Shown here piece by piece: positions 1-7,780 of a DNA stretch of 32,842 nt (the stretch's first letter is position 1; every line of letters begins with the position of its first letter). Origin of the DNA: Deltaproteobacteria bacterium (GTDB lineage Bacteria > Desulfobacterota > Desulfarculia > Adiutricales > Adiutricaceae). Under the pieces are notes generated by a model. It did not search any database. It was not told where the DNA came from and saw only the letters and a list, made by a program, of their open reading frames with translations. A program made the translations under genes and the position numbers. The DNA lies in contig JAITII010000094.1 in assembly GCA_031279515.1 (NCBI GenBank), positions 1-32,842 on the forward strand, read 5' to 3'.

Positions 1-1
1 C

Positions 2-67
2 GATGGCGCTTACGGGTCCAAGGGCATGAGCCACGCGGGTTCGGCAACCCTTTCTTTCGATTGGTAA
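2..67 (+). CDS. C-terminal fragment of an unknown protein (cut by window edge)
   Basis: Frame 2 is open from the window edge to a TAA at 65-67 and reads DGAYGSKGMSHAGSATLSFDW. The residue choice looks coding, whereas the other two frames look random. The final strand alternates and ends in an aromatic residue, as the last beta-strand of outer-membrane barrel proteins often does; that is inference from 21 residues. A hairpin follows directly at 66-110, which fits a gene end. Too short to assign a family. Confidence 0.3.
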   Translation, partial: DGAYGSKGMSHAGSATLSFDW

Positions 68-110
68 TACTTTAAAAAAGCCCTTGGCCTAAAATTCCTT
101 TTTAAGTATT
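66..110 (+). terminator. A/T-rich terminator-like hairpin
   Basis: Left arm 66-80 (AATACTTTAAAAAAG) pairs with right arm 98-110 (CTTTTTAAGTATT), with a small bulge. It lies directly on the stop codon of the fragment at 2-67. The 3' side is T-rich inside the arm, but no separate T tract follows. Confidence 0.4.
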
Positions 111-131
111 AAGAGTTTACTTTCTTTAAGT

Positions 132-151
132 TCCAAGCTTATCCAAGCTTA
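132..151. repeat. Tandem 10-bp duplication
   Basis: TCCAAGCTTA occurs twice back to back at 132-141 and 142-151. It lies in the spacer before the insertion sequence; no function is apparent. Confidence 0.6.
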
Positions 152-269
152 GTGGAAATTTATCCTCTAGTGAGGTTTAGTTGGTAACCCTGGCAAGACA
201 TAAGAATAACCCCATCTCTTTTCATAGGTCACTGACCCGTAAAATACTAGGTCATAGTCTAATTCATAG

Positions 270-299
270 TTGCATTCAAATTTTCAGTTATGTTATAAT
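270..299 (+). promoter_or_regulatory. Sigma-70-like promoter of the transposase
   Basis: TTGCAT at 270-275 and a perfect TATAAT at 294-299 are separated by 18 bases. The predicted start, near 306, lies just before the transposase ATG at 321. Confidence 0.5.
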
Positions 300-320
300 G
301 AAAGCCATGGATGTATTCAC

Positions 321-1381
321 ATGGCTAGGCAGTTCCACCTATCTGAGGAAGAGCTACAAAGGTGTAAGGAATTAATGAACAACCCAACGGATGGAAGGGC
401 ATACCGCAGGGGTCTCGTTGGAATTTTTTTGTCTCAAAACCGTTATATTGCTGCCGAAATGGCACAAAACTAGCAGGTTGCTGAAAGAACTATTTTCGAT
501 GAGTTAGCCAAAATTAAAAATCCAGATTATCAGCCTCTAAAACAATGGGGCGGTGGTAGACACTTCCATCTGACATTTGATGAGGAAAAAACCTTTTTGG
601 AGAAATATCTTGAAAAGGCTAAGGCTGGTACAATAATAACCATGCAGGCGCATCATTGTGCATATAATGAAATCGTAGGGAAAATTGTTCCGAAATCAAC
701 TTTTTACCGAATGCTGAAAAGACAGGGTTGGAACAAAAAGAAATCTGACACAGTTCACCCTAAAGCTGACAAAAAATCACAGGAGGAATTCAAAAAAAAC
801 ACTGAAAAATTCATATGGACAAGGACGACAGGGAAAAAAACCATAGAAATCTTCCCATTTGCTTAATGTTTCAAGATGAAGCTAGATTTGGACGTCTATC
901 GGAACCGAGGGCATGCTGGGCTCACCAGGAATTACGACCAATTATAAAATCAGCACTTATCCGAGAGTATAACTATGTATTCGGAGCAGTTGCCCCAAAG
1001 ACAGGCAGCTGTGACTTCATGATAGCTGACAATATGAAGACTGAGAATATGTCTTTGTTTTTAAGACAAGTCAGCCAGGCCCATAGGAATAATTTTATCA
1101 TCATGGTGGTAGATGGTGCTTCCACGCACAGATCAAAAGAACTGGTCGTTCCCAAAAATATGTCACTAATCTTATTACCCCCATACTCACCTGAACTTAA
1201 CCCTACTGAGATGGTGTGGAATATACTGAGGCGTGACTGTTTGGCAAATAAGTACTTTAAAACATTAGCTGACCCTATTAATGGGGTAGAGTGTGGGCTA
1301 AATGAGTTGCTTGATAACAAAAAGAAAATTAGAACCCTCACCAAATGGCCGTGGATAAATAAAATCTTGAATACAACTTAG
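321..1381 (+). pseudogene. IS630-family transposase, interrupted by an in-frame TAG and a -1 shift
   Basis: DDE transposase of the IS630/Tc1 type, which cuts and pastes an insertion sequence. The N-terminal helix-turn-helix region (from MARQFHLSEEELQ at 321) runs into TAG at 471-473, and the same frame continues with sensible sequence (QVAERTIFDELAKI). That frame stops near 866; the catalytic part continues in the -1 frame, the switch lying close to seven A at 834-840. The DDE core is intact: FQDEARFGR (first Asp), VVDGASTH (second Asp), PPYSPELNPTEMVWN (Glu). The TAG replaces what is probably a Leu codon (TTG to TAG). No clear terminal inverted repeats were found. Most likely a decayed copy; alternatively a programmed -1 shift, known in some IS630 members, and in this organism the TAG could even be read as Pyl. 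The final stop is TAG. Confidence 0.8.
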
Positions 1382-1511
1382 AATAAGATACGTAAGGTAA
1401 TATCATTATGTCTGAATTCCCAATAAGTCTTAAGTAATTGCGACTTCATTTTAGATATATTTATTTGGAGGGCGCGATCATCATTGCGCTACGGCTCAAG
1501 GCACCAGTGGT

Positions 1512-1563
1512 TTCTTGTGCTTATTGGGCTTTTTGTCTTCTTGTGCTTATTGGGCTTTTTGGC
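1512..1563. repeat. Two near-identical 26-bp tandem units plus degenerate copies
   Basis: Units 1512-1537 and 1538-1563 share 24-25 bases (TTCTTGTGCTTATTGGGCTT and following T/G). Degenerate partial copies run on to about 1590. The stretch 1382-1910 otherwise holds no convincing gene; open frames across the repeat are low-complexity translations of it. Confidence 0.7.
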
Positions 1564-1910
1564 TTCTAAGGCTTCTTGGCTTTTTGGGCTATGGTCCATG
1601 GAATATGGCGAGGGGTATTAATTATCAAGATCAACCTCATTTTTTGTGTACAGTTCATTTTCGAAACAAGTGCAAGAAGCCAGGCATTTTTTTCCAAATC
1701 CATTTCCAAGAACCTTTTAGCCCATGATTTTGTTTTAGCGCCAGAGTGTTGGTCTTGAACGCTATGTTATGGAGTAAAATTTTATTAGGAGACCGCGGTA
1801 ATAAGAAGTCTTAAGAACTTAACATAAATCTGAGGCACAATAATTAGCCCTATGTAATTTTATTACCATGAGAGACTATTTTGGAAAGGCTAAAAATGGG
1901 GCTTAAAGTA

Positions 1911-1939
1911 AAAAAACCCCCATGGGGATTCCATGGGGG
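1911..1939 (-). terminator. Rho-independent terminator of the exported-family gene at 1989
   Basis: CCCCCATGG (1917-1925) pairs with CCATGGGGG (1931-1939) around a 5-base loop. On the minus strand it is followed by a run of at least six T. It lies 50 bases past the stop of the minus-strand gene at 1989-2381. Confidence 0.85.
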
Positions 1940-1988
1940 CAAGAAAACCGTAGCTTTAAGGGTTTTAAAGAAAATTTTTTTACAATTG

Positions 1989-2381
1989 TTATGGTGTCAT
2001 GAGGTCAGCCATGTGGCTTTGCACCAGAGCAATCTCAGCTTCACTTGGCTTTAAAGGGTCAGGAAGGGAAGCGATTATTTGGTCCTTAGTTTCAGCCTGG
2101 GACAAAACGGCCTGGATAGTAGAAATTTTGGTAAAAACGTACAAGGCGTGGGTTTCTGTAGTCCCTGCCGCCGTTGCAGCTGTGGCATAAACTTGAGCGG
2201 CTTTCTCAGGGTCCGCGCCAGCTTCACCTGCTGCTTTTAGTACGGCCTTAAAAACACTGATGTCGGCCTCAGTTAGGGCAGGCTCTCCAGAAAAGTCTGC
2301 TGGGGCTTGAGCATAAGCCGCACCAGCTACAAAAACAAAGGCTAATGCCAAAACGCCTAGGAATGTGGGAAAAATTTTCAT
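1989..2381 (-). CDS. Exported small protein, paralogous family member 1 (most diverged)
   Basis: 130 residues, function unknown. A signal peptide with a hydrophobic core ends near AAYAQA, so the mature protein should be periplasmic or secreted, about 105 residues and helical. It carries the family marks: EPALTEADI near residue 33, a Gly after a helical stretch, and the closing PSEAEIALV motif. The spacing between the first two is about 34 residues rather than 28-29, and the usual G-(L/I)-(S/T)-E-x-R block is replaced by GTTETHA, making it the least typical copy. ATG start with AAGGA 8 bases upstream, its own promoter (2437-2464) and a strong terminator, so it is probably transcribed alone. 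No match to a named family is recognised. Confidence 0.8.
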   Translation of the reverse strand: MKIFPTFLGVLALAFVFVAGAAYAQAPADFSGEPALTEADISVFKAVLKAAGEAGADPEKAAQVYATAATAAGTTETHALYVFTKISTIQAVLSQAETKDQIIASLPDPLKPSEAEIALVQSHMADLMTP

Positions 2382-2436
2382 AGATAATTCCTTAATGTAA
2401 ATTGTGGGATAAAAAATTGGAAATATAAAAAAGAAC

Positions 2437-2464
2437 TATATAGCTTGTATTCATCAAAAATCAA
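2437..2464 (-). promoter_or_regulatory. Sigma-70-like promoter for the gene at 1989-2381
   Basis: On the minus strand, TTGATT (2464-2459) and TATATA (2442-2437) are 16 bases apart, giving a leader of about 50 bases. The remainder of 2465-2801 is A/T-rich and shows no other feature. Confidence 0.45.
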
Positions 2465-2801
2465 GCTAAATAGTGCTGGTAAAGCTTATCACTACTAAAT
2501 ATTGTACTATATTTTTTCCGTGCAAAATCCTTAGATACTGTTTACGTTCAGTAAAAGCTTTAAGCATTTAATGTGGGCAAATGATACAAAATTGAGTCAA
2601 AATAATTTTTGTCTGAAATATTTACAAATTGCATTTTATTACTTATAGATAAAGACTCCTTCTCAAATTTTCAAAGAATTGTATGAAGAAAGCAGAGAAC
2701 TTGTCAAGAAAAAAAAGTGAAGAGGATGTGGCACAGTTTTTGCTTAATCTATAGGTATAATTAGAGTTTTTAATAATATTGGCATGAGTGTGGCGGTTTA
2801 A

Positions 2802-3227
2802 TTAGAGGATAGCCATGAGGTCATTAAAATACTTGCTAATAAGTTCCATCTCTTCTTGCGTAGGAACCGCTGCGGGGGTGCCATACTTATTGATAATGAC
2901 GGTTTCATAATCTTTATTCACTAAAATAAGCATGCCTCCAGATACCTTGGCCATTATGTAGGCGAGGCGATCCGGGGTATAGCCCTTGTCCTCGGCGTAT
3001 TGGTATAAATCTTTTTCGCTAAGGTTATTATTATTGGCCCTGGGCAAGAGTTCTATGGCTATAGTCATGTCGTCTTCCGTAAGGGAGGGCTCGCTTTCAA
3101 AAATGCGGACCATTATCTCCCTTGAGGCTGGGTCTATGCCGTTTTGGGCTGAGGCAGGCTCTATAAAAAGAAAGAGAAAAAGAGCCAGTGCGAGAATGGA
3201 TCCAAGGATTTTTGGCGCTAGTGACAT
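2802..3227 (-). CDS. Exported small protein, paralogous family member 2
   Basis: 141 residues, function unknown. The signal peptide has a Leu/Phe-rich core and ends at PASAQ. The mature part has ESEPSLTEDDM, then 29 residues later GYTPDRLAYIMAKVSGGM, and the closing PTQEEMELI followed by a terminal helix. Asp-Met replaces the usual Asp-Ile and the first helix is less aromatic than in members 3-6. ATG start with a weak TAGGT ribosome site. It sits 167 bases downstream of member 3 on the same strand. All-helical fold predicted; no enzymatic motif, no Cys, no lipobox. Confidence 0.8.
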   Translation of the reverse strand: MSLAPKILGSILALALFLFLFIEPASAQNGIDPASREIMVRIFESEPSLTEDDMTIAIELLPRANNNNLSEKDLYQYAEDKGYTPDRLAYIMAKVSGGMLILVNKDYETVIINKYGTPAAVPTQEEMELISKYFNDLMAIL

Positions 3228-3394
3228 TTTTTACCTATGTAGTGGGAGGGGCTATTTAATAGAACGGGAATCCTAGAGCTTTAGTTTAGTCAAAGGCCCC
3301 ATAGATTAATTTGCTTTTTTCCTGCAAAGGGCCAAATTTTCTTTGTTGCCATGGCATTAAGCAAAAAAAGATTGTTACAATAGCTAATAGTTTC

Positions 3395-3844
3395 TTAGCG
3401 TCTTTCAGACTCCCGGATGGCCTCCACAATCCTTTTTTTGTTATTTACTATAAGGAGCATCTCTTCAGCCGTAGGCAGGTAGATTTCGGAGCCGAATTTC
3501 TCGGAAAGCTCTGCCCTCGAGGATGGTTCTTGCAACAAAGATATCCCCAAACTCATCTTTACCATAATAACGCCCGCTCTGTTTTCTGAAATCCCGTGCC
3601 ACCTTGCGATTTCCAGGATATTTTCCTTGGCTTTTTCAGTCTTAAAGTAGGGAAGGGCAAAGACAAAAAAGTCAATATCTGCGGTACTTAAAGGGGTTTC
3701 AGCTTTAAAAAGGCGCTCTATATAATTTTCTTCCGTCTCAGCTTGGCCATTATTTTGGGCCAACAAGATAGTAGAAAAAAAGAGGATGGTACTGAAAAGT
3801 AAAAGAATAAAGGGTAATTTTAAAACCCTAAAGCACTTTGTCAT
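3395..3844 (-). CDS. Exported small protein, paralogous family member 3
   Basis: 149 residues, function unknown. An N-terminal hydrophobic segment (LPFILLLFSTILFFSTILL) is followed by AQ, either a signal peptide or an uncleaved anchor. Core: ETPLSTADIDFF, 28 residues, HGISENRAGVIMVKMSLGI, EPSS, then LPTAEEMLLIV. Spacing matches members 4 and 5 exactly. ATG start with TAGGGA upstream. The 197-base gap to member 4 leaves room for its own promoter, although none is clear. Confidence 0.8.
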   Translation of the reverse strand: MTKCFRVLKLPFILLLFSTILFFSTILLAQNNGQAETEENYIERLFKAETPLSTADIDFFVFALPYFKTEKAKENILEIARWHGISENRAGVIMVKMSLGISLLQEPSSRAELSEKFGSEIYLPTAEEMLLIVNNKKRIVEAIRESERR

Positions 3845-4041
3845 ATATAAATCCCTAGGATATAATCAGAACTAAAGTTTTGGTAGGCTGTATGGTGTCT
3901 TTTGGTTGTAAGCCATAGAGCCTGGGGTTAAGCTAACAAAATCAATAAACTAAGGCAATTAAATTTTAGGGCTTATTATATAAGGGATAAGTAATTAGGC
4001 TAATTAATCTAAAGGTTAATAGTTATTTTAGGGTAAAAAAA

Positions 4042-4500
4042 TTAATATTCCTCGCTGGGCCCAGCTATTGAGGCGAAGAGTTCTTCTCTTCTATCGGTCA
4101 ACAATTGCATTTCATCAGCCGTTGGAAGGGGGCCTTCGCAGCCAATACGTTCGATCATAGCAGCTCTTGCGGAGGGGTCATCCAAAAGGACTAGTCCCAA
4201 ACCCACCTTGACCAGTACAAAACCGGCCCGCAGCTCTGAAATGCCGTGCTCATCGGCTAAGGCTATGAGTTTTTCCTTGGAGTTTTCCGAAAGGACATGC
4301 TCCATGGCGGCGATGTAGAATTCTATGTCAGCATGGGTGAGGGGCGGTTCGTTATAGAAGATAAATTCGATGTGGGGAAGGCCCAATTCTACCGTATTGG
4401 ACCCCTGTGCCCCCAAAAAACTAGTGGGGACACAGAGGAACAAAAGGGAAAGGGAAATGAAAAGTGGTGCCAGATGGCGTTTTAATATAGTCGCGATCAT
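4042..4500 (-). CDS. Exported small protein, paralogous family member 4
   Basis: 152 residues, function unknown. The signal peptide has a long hydrophobic stretch (LAPLFISLSLLFLCVP) ending near FLGAQ. Core: EPPLTHADIEFYIAAMEHVL, HGISELRAGFVLVKVGLGL, DDPSARAAM, then LPTADEMQLL. One of the four most similar copies (3, 4, 5 and 6). It starts 75 bases downstream of member 5, so the two may be cotranscribed. No strong ribosome site is seen before the ATG. Confidence 0.8.
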   Translation of the reverse strand: MIATILKRHLAPLFISLSLLFLCVPTSFLGAQGSNTVELGLPHIEFIFYNEPPLTHADIEFYIAAMEHVLSENSKEKLIALADEHGISELRAGFVLVKVGLGLVLLDDPSARAAMIERIGCEGPLPTADEMQLLTDRREELFASIAGPSEEY

Positions 4501-4575
4501 ATCAATTGCAAGATGTTAACCCCAAGGGGTAGCTGATACTAGCGTCCTATGGCCAGATTAGTGGGAAATTTTTTA

Positions 4576-5022
4576 TTACTGCATAGAAGAAGCGGCTTCA
4601 ATCGCTTGCATTAATTCGTCTTGGAATCTCTTTATCAGGGCCTGCTCCGTTGCGGTGGGGAGCGCTGCATCGGTCCCAATTTCTGCTGCTATCTGGGGAG
4701 CCAATGATGGGTCTGCCAAGATTAAGGTACCAAGACCTATCTTTAACAAGGCATAACCTGCCCTTTCATCGCTTAACCCAAATCTATCTGCCACCTCATA
4801 TATCATTTCATCCGGATTGTTCCCTAGCATGTGGGGCACGACGGCTATGTAGAATCGGATGTCATTTTCCGTAAGGGGAGGCTCATAGGCTAGGAGTTCT
4901 TCAAGTTCCTCGGGTTCTAGTCCACTCAGAAGGGGCGCTTGGGCAAAGGAAACTGATGGTAGGGCCATAAGGCAAAATAGAGCGGCTAATGAAAGGATGA
5001 GAGAGGCAATTTTTTTTTGCAT
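4576..5022 (-). CDS. Exported small protein, paralogous family member 5
   Basis: 148 residues, function unknown. Clear signal peptide ending SVSFAQ. An acidic linker (GLEPEELEELLAY) leads into EPPLTENDIRFYIAVVPHML, then FGLSDERAGYALLKIGLG, ADPSLAPQI, and LPTATEQALIKRF with a terminal helix. This copy shows the family pattern best. ATG with AAGGT ribosome site. It heads the run of members 5-1, all on the minus strand. The pattern of an N-capped first helix, an invariant G-x-S-[ED]-x-R turn and a P-T/S-x-x-E final helix suggests one compact helical domain of about 100 residues. Confidence 0.82.
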   Translation of the reverse strand: MQKKIASLILSLAALFCLMALPSVSFAQAPLLSGLEPEELEELLAYEPPLTENDIRFYIAVVPHMLGNNPDEMIYEVADRFGLSDERAGYALLKIGLGTLILADPSLAPQIAAEIGTDAALPTATEQALIKRFQDELMQAIEAASSMQ

Positions 5023-6291
5023 GTTGTTACCTTAATTTGTGAAATGACGGATAGATGATCCGTAAGTAAGGGGTTAAATAGTTTTAGACCTAAATTATAA
5101 ACAAAAGAAATTAGTTAAGTTGAATTAGCTCTTTAATATTTAGAGCTTGGAAAATGGTGTATGTGGCTCTTGGAGCAACAGGTAGTTCAAGTGCGACTTA
5201 GCTTGCCAAGGGCATTAATTCTGGAGCCACAATTGGGAGCTTTTTGTCTCGTTTTGTCATTTTCTGGTATCTTTTAGGTTCCTTATGACATTTAGGACCC
5301 ATACCTTGTGGTTTAAATGGGCAAAAGAAATAAATTGTTTGAAATTCCAGTTTTTGAACGATTTGCTTAGCCAAAAGGGCACAAGCCGTACCTTAGCCCT
5401 TAGAGGTAAATTAAAGCCCTTTTTGGCCTCAAGGTCAAGGGCCAGGGGCCCTTTTCCAAAAATCCCCTAAAGTCTTTGGATGATAGCGGTTTTCATGGGG
5501 CTATAGCAAGCTTTATTACTTAATAGCCTTTAAGAGCTCAAGATGTGATTATTTTTCGTATTTTTTCTTGCCCACTTACTTGAAGTGGGGCCTTTTTATA
5601 GACCTCTCTGTTGCATTAAAGCTCTCCTTGGCCTAAAAAGCATAGCTATTCAAAAAACTAAAGTTAGACTGAGTAAGTAGGATTTTTTTTGCAGTATTCT
5701 ATGCACTTTGCTGGTCTTTGGGGTTTTGATTGCATCTAAAAGAAAAATGCCAAAATAGGTTTTACCTCTCAGCAAAAGCTGAAGACACTATTAGTATTAG
5801 TTGAGACCATTTAAGAAAGTTAAATACCCCTTTATGGGCATTGGTACCCTGAATATTAACTTCTTAAACGAGTCAAGATTTATTTTGGGGGTTTTAGGAC
5901 TAGCCCTAAGGGCCTTTAAAAAAAGCATTAGCTTTTCCATTAATCTTCTAAGTATGGGCAAGGGCGCTAGAAAGCTAAAAAGCTTATCTCTTATGAGCTG
6001 CAACTCGCTTGGAGTAGGACAAAGATGAAGGTTCCGTAATAGCTAATAAGATCTTCAGTCGTCTAAGATTTCTCCAAAATAAGTATGGTAGATTAGAGCT
6101 TGGCAATAAGCACTTATGCCCGAAGCTCGTTTAAATTGAAAAGGCTCTATCTCAGCTAAGTTTTGCTTAGTGTCGCCATCATTTTTTACTAAGAATTCAA
6201 TGGAAGCTAAGTAGAAACCCCCTCTTTTGGAAGGCAAGGGTTTTTTTGCCTCGTCTAATCAAGGTGGCAAGAATCTTAGCTAGAAAGGCTA
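5023..6291. other. Gene-free stretch between family members 5 and 6
   Basis: Almost 1.3 kb with no frame showing a convincing start, ribosome site and protein-like composition. The only clear element is a plus-strand terminator-like hairpin at 5571-5597. It could hold a decayed gene or a small RNA; nothing recognisable remains. Confidence 0.5.
5571..5597 (+). terminator. Orphan plus-strand terminator-like hairpin
   Basis: CCCACTT (5571-5577) pairs perfectly with AAGTGGG (5583-5589) around loop ACTTG. Then come GCC and five T. No gene is seen upstream on this strand. Confidence 0.5.
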
Positions 6292-6804
6292 CTATTTCTT
6301 TTTGGGCCTTCTTTCAGGTCTGGGGGTCTCGGCATCTATTATCTTCGTAAAAGCAGCTTGAATTTCCTTTTCTTTGGCTTTGATAAGTTCGGCTTCAGCT
6401 GGGCTTGGATAGCTAAAAAAGGGGAACCTGTAGGAGGCTAGGGCCTGGGGTTCCAAAAGGCTAATGAGGCCTGTCCCCATCTTGGTGACTACATAGGCCA
6501 GGCGATTTTCCGACCAGCCTGTGGCCGCTATCACCTTGGGTATCTGTCTGGGGTCCCCTTGGAGGGCTAGGATTTGGGGAAGCTCTTTAATGTAGAAGTC
6601 TATGTCGTTTTCATTTAAAGGGGGCTCTTTACTAACTATGTCGTAGAGATGCGCCAAAGACCAGGTGCTCTGAGGTTTGGCCTCGTGGGGTGGGGGAGGA
6701 TCCGCTTCCACTAGAGAAGAAGGCAAAATGAAAGCCAAGCTAAGGGCAAAAGTTATAAGTACCTTTTTAAAGCTAGAATCTCTAGCTGGTCTTGTTGCAG
6801 GCAT
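6292..6804 (-). CDS. Exported small protein, paralogous family member 6 (operon with gmhA)
   Basis: 170 residues, function unknown. A basic N-terminus and hydrophobic segment (VLITFALSLAFILPSSL) are followed by a Pro-rich linker (ADPPPPHE). Core: KEPPLNENDIDFYIKELPQIL, TGWSENRLAYVVTKMGTGL, EPQALASY, then YPSPAEAELI. A basic tail ends RRPKKK. Its ATG lies 4 bases after the stop of the deoxyhypusine-synthase-like gene, so gmhA, that gene and this one form one operon. It ends with TAG followed directly by a second in-frame TAG and a third two codons later, notable where UAG can mean pyrrolysine. Confidence 0.8.
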   Translation of the reverse strand: MPATRPARDSSFKKVLITFALSLAFILPSSLVEADPPPPHEAKPQSTWSLAHLYDIVSKEPPLNENDIDFYIKELPQILALQGDPRQIPKVIAATGWSENRLAYVVTKMGTGLISLLEPQALASYRFPFFSYPSPAEAELIKAKEKEIQAAFTKIIDAETPRPERRPKKK

Positions 6805-6808
6805 CTTT

Positions 6809-7780
6809 TTAGTCCCCGGATTTAAGGTAATCCAGCGCCAGGGTCATCAAGAGGGGAAACATTATCTCAAGGTGCCCAGTTAAGTTAATTTTGGTCCCCA
6901 AGTTGTGACTACATTGCTCTATAAAGTTTACCTGGTCTATGTACTGAGAGATAAAATTCATATTTATGGTGGTAAGGCCCTTGTGACTTATCCTTAGGTT
7001 ACAGGTAAGAGACAGGGCCTTTAAAAAGACCTCTGGCATTACTACTGTCGAGCCCAGGTTAATAAAGACCCCCTCTTCTAGGTTGGCCACAAGCTCGCAG
7101 AAGGCCGTAAAATCATCTAAGCTTGCCTTTCCCAGGGCAGCCCCGTCCGCCTCGGGATGGATATTAAAGATATCTGTACCCAAAGCTAAGTGGACCGTGA
7201 AGGGAAGGCCATTTTTATAGGCGGAAACCAAGACGCTTATTTTGGCATTGGGTGGGCTAAGTTCCTTAAGAAGCTTTCCCGCCTCATAGCCCAGGCCCTT
7301 GCCAGAACTTAAAGCATTGGTTGCGGCGAGGTTAATAAGGTGCCCTGTCTCAGCTGTTACCTTGAGTTTAGCTTCTGCTATGCTGCCCTCTAGCTCTTGG
7401 CTGGTGGCGCCCACCAAGGCCACCTCAATGTCATGGACCAGGGCGGAGCCATTGGTGGAAATAGAAGTTAAGATTCCCTTTTCCATCAGATCCACCAGTG
7501 CGGGTCCTAAGCCTAGCTCTATGGGTAGGCCCTCCATGGAGAGCATGATGCTGCGCTTAGCTCTAGCCGCCCGGGCTATGGCCCGGGCGGCAATTCTTAG
7601 GTCCTTGGCCCCTTGGAGGTCAGGTAGGCTATCGATGAAGGCCTTAAAGCTTTTGGCGGCCTTGGCGGGCTTTCCAAAGAGATCCAGGCTCACAAGGGGG
7701 AGCTGGTCATAAAGTGAGCTAAGCTTTACGCCTTTAAAGTCCAGTTTTTTAGCTTTTTTGTGGTGGGGGTCGCAGCTCAT
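6809..7780 (-). CDS. Deoxyhypusine-synthase-like protein
   Basis: 323 residues. It resembles the deoxyhypusine/homospermidine synthase superfamily, which binds NAD in a Rossmann-like fold: IMLSMEGLPIELGLGPALVDLMEKGI followed by STNGSALVHDIEVAL matches the family's nucleotide-binding block (a TGAN..HD-type motif) around residues 79-120. Bacteria lack hypusinated eIF5A, so such proteins usually have other or unknown substrates; I did not identify the canonical active-site lysine. The ATG overlaps the gmhA stop (TAATG), so translation is coupled, and an exported-family gene follows after 4 bases. The pairing with gmhA suggests an envelope-related role, but that is inference. Confidence 0.65.
   Translation of the reverse strand: MSCDPHHKKAKKLDFKGVKLSSLYDQLPLVSLDLFGKPAKAAKSFKAFIDSLPDLQGAKDLRIAARAIARAARAKRSIMLSMEGLPIELGLGPALVDLMEKGILTSISTNGSALVHDIEVALVGATSQELEGSIAEAKLKVTAETGHLINLAATNALSSGKGLGYEAGKLLKELSPPNAKISVLVSAYKNGLPFTVHLALGTDIFNIHPEADGAALGKASLDDFTAFCELVANLEEGVFINLGSTVVMPEVFLKALSLTCNLRISHKGLTTINMNFISQYIDQVNFIEQCSHNLGTKINLTGHLEIMFPLLMTLALDYLKSGD

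Noticed and set aside
181-1450. Terminal inverted repeats of the IS630 element
   Set aside because: Comparing the flanks by eye gave only scattered short matches (TTCAG, CATAA), not a convincing repeat pair.
1515-1758. Overlapping open frames across the 26-bp repeat
   Set aside because: They are translations of the tandem repeat and adjoining low-complexity sequence.
6055-6237. 60-codon minus-strand frame starting with TTG
   Set aside because: No ribosome site and no recognisable family; composition is only weakly protein-like.
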